Below, one piece after another: positions 45,571-56,533 of a stretch of DNA of 64,000 nt (the first letter of the stretch is position 1; each line of letters begins with the position of its first letter). The DNA comes from Pseudomonas laurylsulfativorans. GTDB lineage: Bacteria > Pseudomonadota > Gammaproteobacteria > Pseudomonadales > Pseudomonadaceae. The stretch spans positions 124,001 through 188,000 of the forward strand of contig NZ_MUJK01000011.1 in NCBI RefSeq assembly GCF_002906155.1. The letters are read 5' to 3'. The position numbers and the translations under genes were made by a program. Under the pieces are notes generated by a model, which was given only the letters and a program-made list of their open reading frames with translations, was not told where the DNA came from and made no database searches.

Positions 45571-46500
45571 ATGCTGCGTTTCGATGACTTGCAGTTGTTT
45601 GTCCGGGCGGCGGACCTGGGCAGTCTCTCGGCCGCCGCGCGAGGGATGGACATGTCGGCGGCGGTGGCCAGTGCGGCGCTCAAGCGCATCGAACAGCAAC
45701 TCGGCGCCCGTCTGTTGGCCCGTTCGACCCGTAGCTTGCGCCTGACCGTCGAAGGCGAGGGCTTTCTCGAGTACGCCCGTGCGGCCCTGAGTAATCTCGA
45801 CGAAGGCCGGCGATTGCTGGCCAGTGGTCAGGACCAGGTCAGCGGGGTTCTGCAACTGTCGGCGCCATCGGACTTTGGCCGCAATCTGTTGCTGCCCTGG
45901 CTTGACGAGTTTCAGCGCGAGCATCCGAAACTGACCGTGCGCCTACTGCTGGGGGACCGCATCGCCGACCTGTTTCGCCAACCGGTAGACGTTGCCCTGC
46001 GCTATGGCGAGCCGGAGGACTCCAGCCTGGTGGCGCTGCCCATCGTCCCGCAGAACCGCCGGGTGTTGTGCGCCGCACCCGGCTATCTGGCTCGCCATGG
46101 CGAACCTCGGCATCTGGAGCAACTGGCACAGCACAATTGCCTTTTGTACATGCTAGGCAGCAGGGTCCACGATCACTGGAGTTTTCAAGACGGCAAACGC
46201 GAAGTCAGCCTGACCGTCAGCGGTGATCGTTTCAGTGACGATGCCGATGTCGTGCGCCTTTGGGCCGTGGCTGGCGCCGGGATCGCCTATAAATCCTGGC
46301 TCGATGTCGCCGCCGATGTACTGGCTGGCCGCTTGAAGGTGTTGATGCCGGAACTGCTTTGTGAGCGCGCACCGTTGAATCTGCTGTGCGCCCATCGCGC
46401 ACAATTGAGTAAGCCGGTGAACCTGTTGCGCGAAATGCTTGTCAGCCGATGCGCCTTTTTGAGCAGTCAATTTCCGGGCTTTCCGGATACCGCTCATTAG
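45571..46500 (+). CDS. LysR-family transcriptional regulator
   Basis: A 309-residue LysR regulator with N-terminal HTH (LQLFVRAADLGSLSAAARGM, then KRIEQQLGARLLARSTRS) and a periplasmic-binding-like effector domain. The start is the ATG at 45571; an upstream TTG frame has no ribosome site. The 123-base gap to the divergent oxidoreductase holds AATATTTTTTTGATAAT, an AT-rich near-dyad fitting a T-N11-A LysR site. The effector is unknown. Confidence 0.9.
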   Translation: MLRFDDLQLFVRAADLGSLSAAARGMDMSAAVASAALKRIEQQLGARLLARSTRSLRLTVEGEGFLEYARAALSNLDEGRRLLASGQDQVSGVLQLSAPSDFGRNLLLPWLDEFQREHPKLTVRLLLGDRIADLFRQPVDVALRYGEPEDSSLVALPIVPQNRRVLCAAPGYLARHGEPRHLEQLAQHNCLLYMLGSRVHDHWSFQDGKREVSLTVSGDRFSDDADVVRLWAVAGAGIAYKSWLDVAADVLAGRLKVLMPELLCERAPLNLLCAHRAQLSKPVNLLREMLVSRCAFLSSQFPGFPDTAH

Positions 46501-46566
46501 TCGCACGAAAAAAGAGAAATTTCCCTCAGGAACGATCACCACCTATGCCGGGCAGAGGACAGGATC

Positions 46567-46595
46567 GGGCGATCAACCCGCATATACTATCGCCC
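46567..46595 (+). promoter_or_regulatory. Dyad overlapping a -10 box before the ArsR-like gene
   Basis: GGGCGAT (46567-46573) and ATCGCCC (46589-46595) flank a good -10 sequence, TATACT (46583-46588). It could be an autoregulatory operator of the regulator encoded from 46819. The rest of the 318-base gap shows no convincing gene. Confidence 0.45.
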
Positions 46596-46818
46596 TCATC
46601 ATGTAAGTAGCGTCGATCCCCAGTGGCGGGTCCACGTTCGAGTCGGCCCGGTTGCACGGTCATCCTTCTGGGCTTCGCGGCATCGGGCCAGGCAGCGCAC
46701 TAATGAGTGAGCAAGGCGTTGCCGGGTTTATGGCAGTTTCCGCGGATTGGACGACGACACATTACTGGTCAAGATGTCTCTGGGCAGTAGACGAAATGAT
46801 TCAACAGGGAGTGAATAC

Positions 46819-47553
46819 ATGGAACATGCACCTTGCATCAGCCAGATCGCCACATTGCTGGCTGACCCAAAGCGCAGCGCAATGATGTGGGCCTTGATGG
46901 ATGGCTCGGCGCGAGCAACCGAAGAGTTGGCATTGCTGGCCGGCCTGTCACCGTCTTCGGCCAGTGCACACCTGGGACGCTTGTCCGCTGGAGGTCTGCT
47001 GAGGGTTGAAAACCGTGGCCGCAAGCGCTTTTTCCGCCTGGCCGCTCCCGAGGTCGGGGCGGCAATCGAAGCACTGGCCAGCGCGACCTTCGCCAGCGCA
47101 CCCCAGGATACTCCGGACGTATTCAAGCGCAGTGCACCTCTCGTCAAACCCCGGGCGGTGCGCTCGTCATTGCTGAGTGCCCGACTATGTGACGATCACC
47201 TGGGGGGCACCCTGTCGGCCGATCTGTATCAGCGACTGCTGGAAGCAGGCTGGATCGCACATTCTGATCAGCGGGTCACGGTCACGCTCAAGGGCGCGAC
47301 GGAGTTGGCGGCACGTGGTGTGTTCATCCAGGCCCTGGCCAATCACAACGGAAAGGTGGCCTGCGCCTGCCCGGACTGGAGCGAAAGACGCCCGCACATG
47401 GGCGGCTCACTGGGCGCGGCGTTGTTGCAGCTGTTCATGCAGTCGGGGTGGCTGACCCTGCCCAACGACTCCCGAGCCTTGCAGGTGACAGCCTCCGGGC
47501 AACGCGAGATCCATCGCTTTGCCCAGGAAACCGAGTTGGAAATGGCGTTGTAG
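46819..47553 (+). CDS. ArsR-family winged-helix regulator
   Basis: A 244-residue protein with an ArsR-type HTH (IATLLADPKRSAMMWALMDG, then LAGLSPSSASAHLGRLSAGGLL) and a long C-terminal extension of about 150 residues that contains cysteines (ACACPDW, in which the Cys may bind a metal or sense redox). Small ArsR proteins are about 100 residues; this is the long form. The ATG at 46819 follows AGGGAG. No target gene is obvious next to it. Confidence 0.85.
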   Translation: MEHAPCISQIATLLADPKRSAMMWALMDGSARATEELALLAGLSPSSASAHLGRLSAGGLLRVENRGRKRFFRLAAPEVGAAIEALASATFASAPQDTPDVFKRSAPLVKPRAVRSSLLSARLCDDHLGGTLSADLYQRLLEAGWIAHSDQRVTVTLKGATELAARGVFIQALANHNGKVACACPDWSERRPHMGGSLGAALLQLFMQSGWLTLPNDSRALQVTASGQREIHRFAQETELEMAL

Positions 47554-47576
47554 AACCTTTGGCCAAACACCCAATC

Positions 47577-47604
47577 TGTAGGCGCTGGCAAGCCAGCTCC
47601 TACA
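47577..47604. repeat. Single REP palindrome
   Basis: TGTAGGCGCTGGCAAGCCAG continuing to CTCCTACA forms one near-perfect stem-loop between the convergent ArsR-like and adenine deaminase genes; it may help end both transcripts. Confidence 0.85.
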
Positions 47605-47622
47605 GTTGGTTTGCGGTGTTGC

Positions 47623-49624
<2,002 letters not shown>

Positions 49625-49652
49625 TTTGCTTTCCTGATGTGAAATGAGCTTT

Positions 49653-49742
49653 TGTAGGAGCTGGCTTGCCAGCGAAGGTGTATTTCCAATCAACAATGAT
49701 GTTGGATGGATTGGCCTCATCGCTGGCAAGCCAGCTCCTACA
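49653..49742. repeat. REP pair (GGAGCTGGCTTGCC type)
   Basis: TGTAGGAGCTGGCTTGCCAG (49653-49672) and its inverted copy ending at 49742 flank about 43 bases between the oxygenase and BMP genes. Confidence 0.88.
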
Positions 49743-49753
49743 GGGGGCGTGTG

Positions 49754-50836
49754 TTACTTCGGTATTTCGGCCTTCATACCTTCCACGTAGTAATTCATCG
49801 ACGCCAGTTCCGCCGTGGTCGCGCTCACGCCCGCCGGGATTTTCTCGACGCCGGCCTGATCCTTGATCGGCCCAGTGAATGGCTGCAGCGCACCGCTCTT
49901 GATGTCGGCGATGATCTGCTCGGCCTCTCCCTTGACCGTCGCCGGCACCAGGTCGCTGATCGGCAGTTCAACGGTGCCTTCCTTCAAACCGCCCCAGTAG
50001 TCTTGGGACTTCCAGTCATGATCGATCACACTTTGGGCTGCCTTAATGTAGTGCGGGCCCCAGTCATTGACGATGGACGTCAGCACTGCCTTCGGCCCGA
50101 AGTGCGCCATGTCCGAAGCGTAGCCCACCGCATACACGCCGCGACGTTCGGCGGCCTGGATCGGCGCCGGGCTGTCGGTGTGCTGGAACACCACGTCCAC
50201 GCCCTGATCGATCAGGGCGTTGGCGGCATCCGCTTCCTTGCCTGGATCGAACCAGGAATTGACCCACACCACCTTGATCTCGGTGCCGGGGTTGTATTTG
50301 TTCAGGGCCAGCTGGATGGCGTTGATGTCGCGGATTACTTCCGGGATCGGGAATGAGGCGACGTAGCCGACTTTCCTGGTCTTGGTCATTTTCGCCGCGA
50401 GGAAGCCGCCGACGTAGCGGCCCTCGTAAGTGCGCGCCAGGTAAGTGCCGAGGTTCTTGTCCTGCTTGTAGCCGGTGGCGTGTTCGAAGGTCACCTGGGG
50501 AAACTGTTTGGCGACTTTCACGGTCGGGTTCATGTAGCCGAAGGACGTGGTGAAGATCAGGTCGTATTTGTCCTTGGCCATGTTGCGGATCACCCGCTCG
50601 GCGTCGGCCCCTTCGGCGACGTTTTCCACATAGTTGGTGGTGATCTGCGGACCGAATTTTTCCGCGAGTTCCTTGCGTCCCTGTTCATGCTGATACGTCC
50701 AGCCGTGGTCGCCGATCGGGCCGATATAAACGAAGCCGACTTTCAGCGGGTCGGCGGCTACGGTCGTCAGGCTGGCGCTCAAACCAATGGCCGCCGCAAC
50801 GGCGCAAAGCAGCTTCTTCAACGGACGGTTGTGCAT
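49754..50836 (-). CDS. BMP-family ABC transporter substrate-binding protein
   Basis: A 360-residue periplasmic binding protein of the BMP/Med type, which bind nucleosides or purines. A signal peptide (LLCAVAAAIGLSASLTTVAA, cleavage near residue 27) is followed by LKVGFVYIGPIGDHGWTYQHE and the hallmark FTTSFGYMN. It should deliver substrate to the permease/ATPase set encoded 5-9 kb away (55607-59216). The start at 50836 has GGAG upstream; an ATG five codons earlier lacks one. Confidence 0.9.
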   Translation of the reverse strand: MHNRPLKKLLCAVAAAIGLSASLTTVAADPLKVGFVYIGPIGDHGWTYQHEQGRKELAEKFGPQITTNYVENVAEGADAERVIRNMAKDKYDLIFTTSFGYMNPTVKVAKQFPQVTFEHATGYKQDKNLGTYLARTYEGRYVGGFLAAKMTKTRKVGYVASFPIPEVIRDINAIQLALNKYNPGTEIKVVWVNSWFDPGKEADAANALIDQGVDVVFQHTDSPAPIQAAERRGVYAVGYASDMAHFGPKAVLTSIVNDWGPHYIKAAQSVIDHDWKSQDYWGGLKEGTVELPISDLVPATVKGEAEQIIADIKSGALQPFTGPIKDQAGVEKIPAGVSATTAELASMNYYVEGMKAEIPK

Positions 50837-50962
50837 GAATTGAAACTCCATTTTGTTGTGAGGTTGGCCGGGCTCTCGGGCTTGCACAGGGCAATGCAAA
50901 TTGCTGACCAACAGGACAACAAAGGGGCAGGTTTCTGGTTTTGTGGCGGCAGGGAGTACGCC

Positions 50963-51031
50963 ATCGCTGGCAAGCCAGCTCCTACAAAAGTCGGATCACC
51001 GTTCCCCTGTAGGAGCTGGCTTGCCAGCGAT
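50963..51031. repeat. REP pair upstream of chaA
   Basis: ATCGCTGGCAAGCCAGCTCC (from 50963) and TGTAGGAGCTGGCTTGCCAG (from 51008) face each other with 21 bases between; the remainder of the 50837-51152 gap is promoter space. Confidence 0.88.
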
Positions 51032-51152
51032 GACACACTCCGGTGCGCCGATGCACCTTCCTGCTTGCCCGTGGTGCGCTAAGGTAAAACGAACCGTCAG
51101 CGCCACCCCGCAGTCAGTAGCTCATCGGTTCCACTCGGAAAAAAGGCTCGCC

Positions 51153-52241
51153 ATGCTCACCACCCTCAAGCAAGAAAGCTTCCTGCTGTTGGCGTTGATC
51201 GCCGCGTGCGTGGCTTATCCGCTGGAGCACTGGATGCTGCACAGCGGCCAGGTCGTCGCACTGGTGAGCGGGTTGGTGCTGATCGTCTTCATCGTCGCCG
51301 CCTCCATGCGCGTTGCCCATCAGGCCGAGTTGCTGGCGGAAAAAGTCGGTGATCCCTACGGCACGATGATCTTGACCCTGGCCGCGGTGTTGGTGGAAGT
51401 GGTGATACTGGCGATCATGATGAGCAACGAAGCCTCGGCCACGCTGGTGCGCGATACGATCTACTCGGCGGTGATGCTCGACATCAATGGCATCCTTGGC
51501 CTCGCGGCGTTGATGGGCGGGCTCAAGCACGGCGAACAGTCCTATAACGACGATTCCGCGCGCAGCTATAGTGCGATGATCCTCACGGCGATGGGCGTGT
51601 CGATGGTGGTGCCGGAATTCATTCCCGAAGCCGACTGGAAGCTCTATTCGGCGTTTACCATCGGTGCGATGGTGATGCTGTATGCGTTGTTCCTGCGCAT
51701 GCAGGTAGGACCGCACAGCTATTTTTTCAGCTACAGCTACCCGGACAAGCGCCGCAGGAAAACTCCCAGCGAAGAGCCGCAGCCGATCAATCTGGTATTG
51801 AGCATCGGGACCCTGGGGTTTGGTGTAGTGGTTATTGGCGCACTCGCCGAAGTGATGTCCAAGACCCTCGATCTTGGGCTGGAAGGGACGGGGGCACCGC
51901 CGGTGATCACGGCGATCCTGGTGGCGGCGATCTCCGCGGCGCCGGAGATTCTGACCGCGTTGCGCGCGGCATTGGCCAACCGCATGCAGTCGGTGGTCAA
52001 CATCGCCATGGGGGCGTCATTGTCGACGGTGATCCTGACGGTGCCGGTGATGGAGGCGATGGCGCTCTACACCGGTCAGCCATTCCAGATGGCCATGACC
52101 CCGGTGCAGACGGTGATGGTGTTTCTCACATTGATCGTCAGCGCGATCAACCTCAATGACGGCGAAACCAACGCCATCGAAGGCATGACTCACTTCGTGT
52201 TGTTTGCGACGTTCATCATGTTGTCGCTGCTTGGACTTTGA
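51153..52241 (+). CDS. chaA: Calcium/proton antiporter ChaA-like
   Basis: A 362-residue CaCA-superfamily membrane protein with about 11 helices. The two alpha repeats carry GDPYGTMILTLAAVLVEVVI and GALAEVMSKTL with ISAAPEILTALRAA; the acidic residues used for cation transport are present. Likely exports Ca2+ or Na+/K+ for H+. It is an insertion between purine genes and is transcribed against them. The ATG at 51153 follows AAAAAGG. Confidence 0.9.
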   Translation: MLTTLKQESFLLLALIAACVAYPLEHWMLHSGQVVALVSGLVLIVFIVAASMRVAHQAELLAEKVGDPYGTMILTLAAVLVEVVILAIMMSNEASATLVRDTIYSAVMLDINGILGLAALMGGLKHGEQSYNDDSARSYSAMILTAMGVSMVVPEFIPEADWKLYSAFTIGAMVMLYALFLRMQVGPHSYFFSYSYPDKRRRKTPSEEPQPINLVLSIGTLGFGVVVIGALAEVMSKTLDLGLEGTGAPPVITAILVAAISAAPEILTALRAALANRMQSVVNIAMGASLSTVILTVPVMEAMALYTGQPFQMAMTPVQTVMVFLTLIVSAINLNDGETNAIEGMTHFVLFATFIMLSLLGL

Positions 52242-52258
52242 ATCCTCAACAAAACCAA

Positions 52259-52348
52259 TGTGGGAGCGAGCCTGCTCGCGAAGACGGAGCGTCAGTCGAC
52301 ATCGTCAGTGACTGATATACCGCTTTCGCGAGCAGGCCCGCTCCCACA
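52259..52348. repeat. REP pair after chaA
   Basis: TGTGGGAGCGAGCCTGCTCG (52259-52278) and its inverted copy ending CTCCCACA (52341-52348) lie between the convergent chaA and 8-oxoguanine deaminase genes. Confidence 0.87.
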
Positions 52349-52366
52349 GTTTTAATCGGTGTTGTA

Positions 52367-53725
52367 TCAGGTCCCGGCAATCAACTGCCGAGCCGCCTGG
52401 CTGTGATCAGCAATCAAGCCCTTCAGATCCAGCCCTTCGACCTGACCATCGATCACCCGCCACTTGCCGCCGATCATCACTCGGTCCGCGCGATCAGCAC
52501 CACACAGCAGCAATGCCGAGACCGGATCATGACTGCCGGAGAAACGCAGTTCATCCAGTTTGAACAGGGCCAGGTCGGCCTGCTTGCCCACCGCTAATTC
52601 ACCGATATCGGTACGCCCCAACAGACTGGCCGAGCCTTTGGTCGCCCAGCCAAGTACACGTTCCGGGGTGATCTTCTCAGCGCCGTAACGCAGACGCTGG
52701 ATGTACAACGCCTGACGCGCTTCGAGCATCATGTTCGAAGCATCGTTGGATGCCGAACCGTCCACGCCCAAACCAAGCAAGGCACCGGCATCGGTCAACT
52801 CGATGCTCGGGCAGATACCCGAGGCCAGGCGCATGTTCGAACTCGGGCAATGGCAAATACCGGTCCCGGCGGCGCCGAGGCGGGCGATCTCGTCCGGGTT
52901 GAAGTGGATGCCATGGGCCAGCCAAGTACGCGGACCGAGCCAGCCGACACTGTCCAGATAGTCCACGGTGCGCAGGCCGAAGCGTTGCAGGCAGAAATCT
53001 TCTTCGTCGAGGGTTTCCGCCAGGTGGGTGTGCAGGCGCACGTCGAGTTTGTTCGCCAGTTCGGCACTGGCCGACATGATTTCCGGGGTCACCGAGAACG
53101 GCGAGCACGGTGCCAGGGCGATCTGGATTTGCGCGCCGTCACCGCGTTCATGGTATTCGGCGATCAGCCGCTGGCTGTCGGCGAGGATCACTTCACCTTC
53201 CTGCACAGTCTGTTGCGGCGGCAGGCCACCGTCCTTTTCGCCAAGGCTCATGGAGCCGCGCGTCAGCATGGCGCGCATGCCCAGTTCGCGAACGCTTTCG
53301 ACTTGCACGTCAATCGCGTTTTCCAGGCCTTCTGGAAACAGATAGTGATGGTCGGCCGCGGTGGTGCAACCGGACAACAGCAGTTCAGCCAGTGCGACTT
53401 TGGTGGCGAGGGCGAGTTTTTCCGGGGTCAGGCGGGCCCAGACCGGGTACAGGGTTTTCAGCCACGGGAACAGCGGCTGATTGACCACCGGCGCCCAGGC
53501 GCGGGTCAGGGTTTGATAGAAGTGGTGATGGGTGTTGATCAGCCCTGGCAGGATCACATGTTCGCGGGCATCGAACACTTCATTGCACGGCGCGGACGGT
53601 TGCTGGCCAGCGCCGAGCACTTCGACGATCAAACCGTCTTGCAGCACCAGACCGCCACGGGCATCGAGACCGTTGGACGTGAAAATGGCGAGGGGATTTT
53701 TTAACCAGGTACGGGTCGCAGGCAT
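52367..53725 (-). CDS. 8-oxoguanine deaminase (PA0142-like)
   Basis: A 452-residue amidohydrolase. Metal ligands appear in LINTHHHFYQT, HTHLAET, WLAHGIHFN and GVDGSASND, and the composite domain occupies both ends. The P. aeruginosa homologue PA0142 was shown to deaminate 8-oxoguanine to urate-level products, and related enzymes act on s-triazines. It would detoxify or salvage oxidised guanine. The start at 53725 follows AGAGGAG. Confidence 0.9.
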   Translation of the reverse strand: MPATRTWLKNPLAIFTSNGLDARGGLVLQDGLIVEVLGAGQQPSAPCNEVFDAREHVILPGLINTHHHFYQTLTRAWAPVVNQPLFPWLKTLYPVWARLTPEKLALATKVALAELLLSGCTTAADHHYLFPEGLENAIDVQVESVRELGMRAMLTRGSMSLGEKDGGLPPQQTVQEGEVILADSQRLIAEYHERGDGAQIQIALAPCSPFSVTPEIMSASAELANKLDVRLHTHLAETLDEEDFCLQRFGLRTVDYLDSVGWLGPRTWLAHGIHFNPDEIARLGAAGTGICHCPSSNMRLASGICPSIELTDAGALLGLGVDGSASNDASNMMLEARQALYIQRLRYGAEKITPERVLGWATKGSASLLGRTDIGELAVGKQADLALFKLDELRFSGSHDPVSALLLCGADRADRVMIGGKWRVIDGQVEGLDLKGLIADHSQAARQLIAGT

Positions 53726-53875
53726 GTTGGCCGGCTCCTCTGAAAGTTGGGTTCAGGGTTGCCAGCTCAGTGTTGCCCTGTCTGCTGATCCAGGTTCGCC
53801 GGGGAGGCGAGGTGCGAAGTGTCGATCAAATCTGCGTTGCGGGCAAGCCCGGCCCGACAGGCAGGTAATAAAACC

Positions 53876-53958
53876 TGTAGGAGCTGGCTTGCCAGCAATG
53901 GAGTGTCAGTCGACGCCGATGCAGCTGACACACCATCGCTGGCAAGCCAGCTCCTACA
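53876..53958. repeat. REP pair before the SDR gene end
   Basis: TGTAGGAGCTGGCTTGCCAG (53876-53895) and its inverted copy ending near 53958 enclose about 40 bases. Confidence 0.87.
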
Positions 53959-53972
53959 AGGGGCGGCGGTGA

Positions 53973-54662
53973 TTACCAGGGAATGGTTTCACCCCGGTAA
54001 TTGACGAAATGATGCCCGCCCTTGCCGACATACGCATTCACCTGATCAACCAGGCCACGGGTGCTGGTTTCGACATTGATGTCCGCGCCTTCACCGCCCA
54101 TGTCGGTTTTCACCCAACCCGGGTGCAGCGACAGCACGGTAAGACTGGTTTCTCTCAACTGAGTGACGAAGCTGTTGGTCATGGAATTCAGTGCCGCCTT
54201 GCTGGCCTTGTACAGTGCCAGTTCCGGTGCGTCGGGCATGGTCACGCTGCCCAGCACCGAACTCATGAACGCCAGCACGCCGGTGTCCGGGCGCAGTTGC
54301 TCGACAAAATGCTGGGCCAGGTTGATCGGCGCCACGGCGTTGGTGAAAAACAGCTGACCGACTTCAGTCATCGTCGCACCACCGTTCGGTGTCTGGACAT
54401 CCGGCCCTTTGACCCCGGCATTGACAAACAACAGATCAAACACCTCGCCCTTGAGTTGTTGCGTCAGGGCGATGACGGCCTGTTGATCGTCCATATCGAG
54501 CTTTTCGATCCGCACCTTGCCCAGGGCCTGCAAGGCCTCGGCTTTTTGCGGATCGCGCACGGTGGCGGTGACTTGCCAGCCGTCGGCCAGCAGGGTGTTT
54601 ACCAGCCCGAGGCCAAGCCCCCGGGAGGCGCCGATGATGAGTGCGGTTTTTGCCTTGGACAT
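53973..54662 (-). CDS. Short-chain dehydrogenase/reductase (C-factor-like)
   Basis: A 229-residue classical SDR: NAD(P) loop LIIGASRGLGLGL, then LFVNAGVKG, catalytic Ser in MSSVLGSV and the YKASKAA motif. Length and the HPGWVKTDMGG segment resemble the C-factor/CsgA-like SDRs. Substrate unknown. The start at 54662 follows AAGGAAG. A MerR-type regulator gene lies 19 bases upstream in the same orientation, so the two are likely one operon. Confidence 0.88.
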   Translation of the reverse strand: MSKAKTALIIGASRGLGLGLVNTLLADGWQVTATVRDPQKAEALQALGKVRIEKLDMDDQQAVIALTQQLKGEVFDLLFVNAGVKGPDVQTPNGGATMTEVGQLFFTNAVAPINLAQHFVEQLRPDTGVLAFMSSVLGSVTMPDAPELALYKASKAALNSMTNSFVTQLRETSLTVLSLHPGWVKTDMGGEGADINVETSTRGLVDQVNAYVGKGGHHFVNYRGETIPW

Positions 54663-54681
54663 GATTGGCTTCCTTGAAAAT

Positions 54682-55041
54682 TCAGAGTCGTGGATTCAAT
54701 GGACACTGTTGCCCGAGACGTTGTTGCAACTCATCGCGCAGTGCGCCGAGTTCGGCCATGCGGGCTTCGATCAGTTTGAGTTTGTCTTGCAGCAGTTGCG
54801 TGACGGCGCTGTCTGGATCGGGCGACTGCCAGATGGCCGCGACGCTGTTGCCGATTTCGTCGAGGGTAAAGCCCAGCCGTTGAGCGGTCTTGATGTACTG
54901 CACCAGTTGCACCATGTCTGGCGGATAGTCGCGATACCCGTTGGTGCTGCGTTGCGCCGCGATCAATCCGCGCTGCTCGTAAAAGCGCAGCGTGTCGCGG
55001 CTGACGGCGCTGGCCTGGGCTAATTCACCGATGCGCATCAT
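54682..55041 (-). CDS. MerR-family transcriptional regulator
   Basis: A 119-residue MerR regulator beginning MMRIGELAQASAVSRDTLRF, followed by YEQRGLIAAQR and a helical dimerisation region; there are no metal-binding cysteines at the C-terminal end (only one Cys, in GQQCPL). It lies just upstream of the SDR gene, as is usual for MerR-controlled detoxification enzymes. The start could be either of two adjacent ATGs at 55041 or 55038. Confidence 0.87.
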   Translation of the reverse strand: MMRIGELAQASAVSRDTLRFYEQRGLIAAQRSTNGYRDYPPDMVQLVQYIKTAQRLGFTLDEIGNSVAAIWQSPDPDSAVTQLLQDKLKLIEARMAELGALRDELQQRLGQQCPLNPRL

Positions 55042-55120
55042 GACGTCTCGAGGGGGCTTGACCCTGGAGCATACTCTAGGCTTTAGCCTTGTTGCTCCCT
55101 GAATTGATGGAGCAATGACG

Positions 55121-55546
55121 ATGTGGACTACAGCGCAATATCGCCGGTTGGTGCAAGGCAGTGCCTGGTACGACTTGATCGTGACGATGGCGTTTGTCAC
55201 GCCGTGGAGTTTTGCGGCATTGCACGGGCTTTTGACGGGTGTGAGTCAGGCGTTGAGTTTGCCCGGTGAATTGCCACCGTTCGAACCGGCGCACATGTTG
55301 ATGGCGAATCTCTTGGGGTCGATTGTCTGCGTGTGGTCGGTACTGCGGATTCGTGATCCGCAGCAGGTTTATGGGCGGTATGACGCCGTGGCCAGATTCC
55401 TGTTCTCGGCTTGGCAGGCCTATGCCCTGATCCATGGCGCGAGTTCGCTGCTGGTGGTTTTTCTGGTGTTTGAATTGGCGTGGGGCATTGCTCAAGTGTT
55501 GCCTGTTCGGACGCCATCGCCGGCAAGCCAGCTCCTACGGGTATGA
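55121..55546 (+). CDS. Small membrane protein with REP-derived C-terminus
   Basis: A 141-residue protein with four hydrophobic segments (about 20-40, 55-75, 85-105, 107-127). The family is not recognised with certainty. The ATG at 55121 follows TGGAG; an ATG two codons earlier is too close to it. Its last dozen residues (TPSPASQLLRV) are encoded by a REP sequence, so the original stop codon has apparently been lost or the frame extended. It diverges from the MerR/SDR pair. Confidence 0.75.
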   Translation: MWTTAQYRRLVQGSAWYDLIVTMAFVTPWSFAALHGLLTGVSQALSLPGELPPFEPAHMLMANLLGSIVCVWSVLRIRDPQQVYGRYDAVARFLFSAWQAYALIHGASSLLVVFLVFELAWGIAQVLPVRTPSPASQLLRV

Positions 55547-55588
55547 GGCGTCAACGCTGAACCTGTAGGAGCGAGCTTGCTCGCGATG
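55513..55588. repeat. REP pair overlapping a gene end
   Basis: CCATCGCCGGCAAGCCAGCT (55513-55532) lies inside the coding frame of the small membrane protein, and TGTAGGAGCGAGCTTGCTCG (55564-55583) follows, so the unit is part coding and part intergenic. Confidence 0.85.
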
Positions 55589-55606
55589 GGGTCGTGACGG
55601 TCGGAC

Positions 55607-56533
55607 TTAATGCCCGGCCTGCCAAGGCTGCCCCAACGACACCGGTGCATACAACCGCGTGCGCAGCGCGTCCCGGGACAACAGCACCAGCACCACAATG
55701 GTCGCGACATACGGCAGCATCGCCAGCAGACTCGAGGGAATCGCCAGCCCCAACCCCTGCGCCACCAGGTGCAGGATGCTGGCGAGCCCGAACAGGTACG
55801 CGCCGAGCAGCAGACGCCACACCCGCCAACTGGCAAACACCACCAGCGCCAGGGCTATCCAGCCGCGCCCGGCGCTCATGTTCTCCGCCCACATCGGCGT
55901 GTACGCCAGGGACAGATAGGCCCCGGCCAACCCGGCCATTGCGCCGCCGAACAACACCGCCAGGGTACGCACTGCCAACACTGGCAAGCCCATGGCACTG
56001 GCGGCGTCCGGATTTTCACCGACCGCTTGAATGATCAGCCCGACGCGGCTTTTCAACACCACCCAGGCCACCAGCGCAAACAGCGCGAACGACAGATACA
56101 CCAGCAGATCCTGGGCAAACAGCATGCGTCCGATCAGCGGGATCTCACTCAAATACGCAATCGCCATCGGCTCGAAACCGGCCAGCGGTTTGCCGACCCA
56201 CGCTGCACCGACAAACGTCGACAGGCCCACGCCGAAAATCGTCAGGGCCAGTCCGGTGGCCACCTGATTGGCGTTGAACACCAGTGCCACCAAGGCAAAG
56301 AGGGACGACAACAACATCCCGGCGAACATGGCCAGCAACACGCCGAGCCATAGATTGCCGGTGTTGAACGCGACGATGAAACCGATCACCGCGCCAAACA
56401 GCATCATGCCTTCCTGGCCCAGATTGAGAACGCCGCTCTTCTCGCAAATCAGTTCGCCCAGTGCCACCAGCAACAGTGGCGTGCCGCAGCGGACCATGGC
56501 GTAGAAAATATTACTCAGCAGATCGATATCCAT
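55607..56533 (-). CDS. BMP-type ABC transporter permease (second)
   Basis: A 308-residue permease of the nucleoside/purine importer type (NupQ/YufQ-like), with about 8-9 membrane helices and the coupling segment SGVLNLGQEGMMLFGA. It is the second permease of the set. The ATG at 56533 follows AGGAG by 8 bases and overlaps the stop of the first permease; a GTG one codon earlier is an alternative. Its counterpart in P. aeruginosa is PA0138. Confidence 0.88.
   Translation of the reverse strand: MDIDLLSNIFYAMVRCGTPLLLVALGELICEKSGVLNLGQEGMMLFGAVIGFIVAFNTGNLWLGVLLAMFAGMLLSSLFALVALVFNANQVATGLALTIFGVGLSTFVGAAWVGKPLAGFEPMAIAYLSEIPLIGRMLFAQDLLVYLSFALFALVAWVVLKSRVGLIIQAVGENPDAASAMGLPVLAVRTLAVLFGGAMAGLAGAYLSLAYTPMWAENMSAGRGWIALALVVFASWRVWRLLLGAYLFGLASILHLVAQGLGLAIPSSLLAMLPYVATIVVLVLLSRDALRTRLYAPVSLGQPWQAGH

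Noticed and set aside
46652-46885. Plus-strand open frame of 77 codons before the ArsR-like gene
   Set aside because: It overlaps the start of the regulator gene in another frame, with no ribosome site or recognisable sequence.
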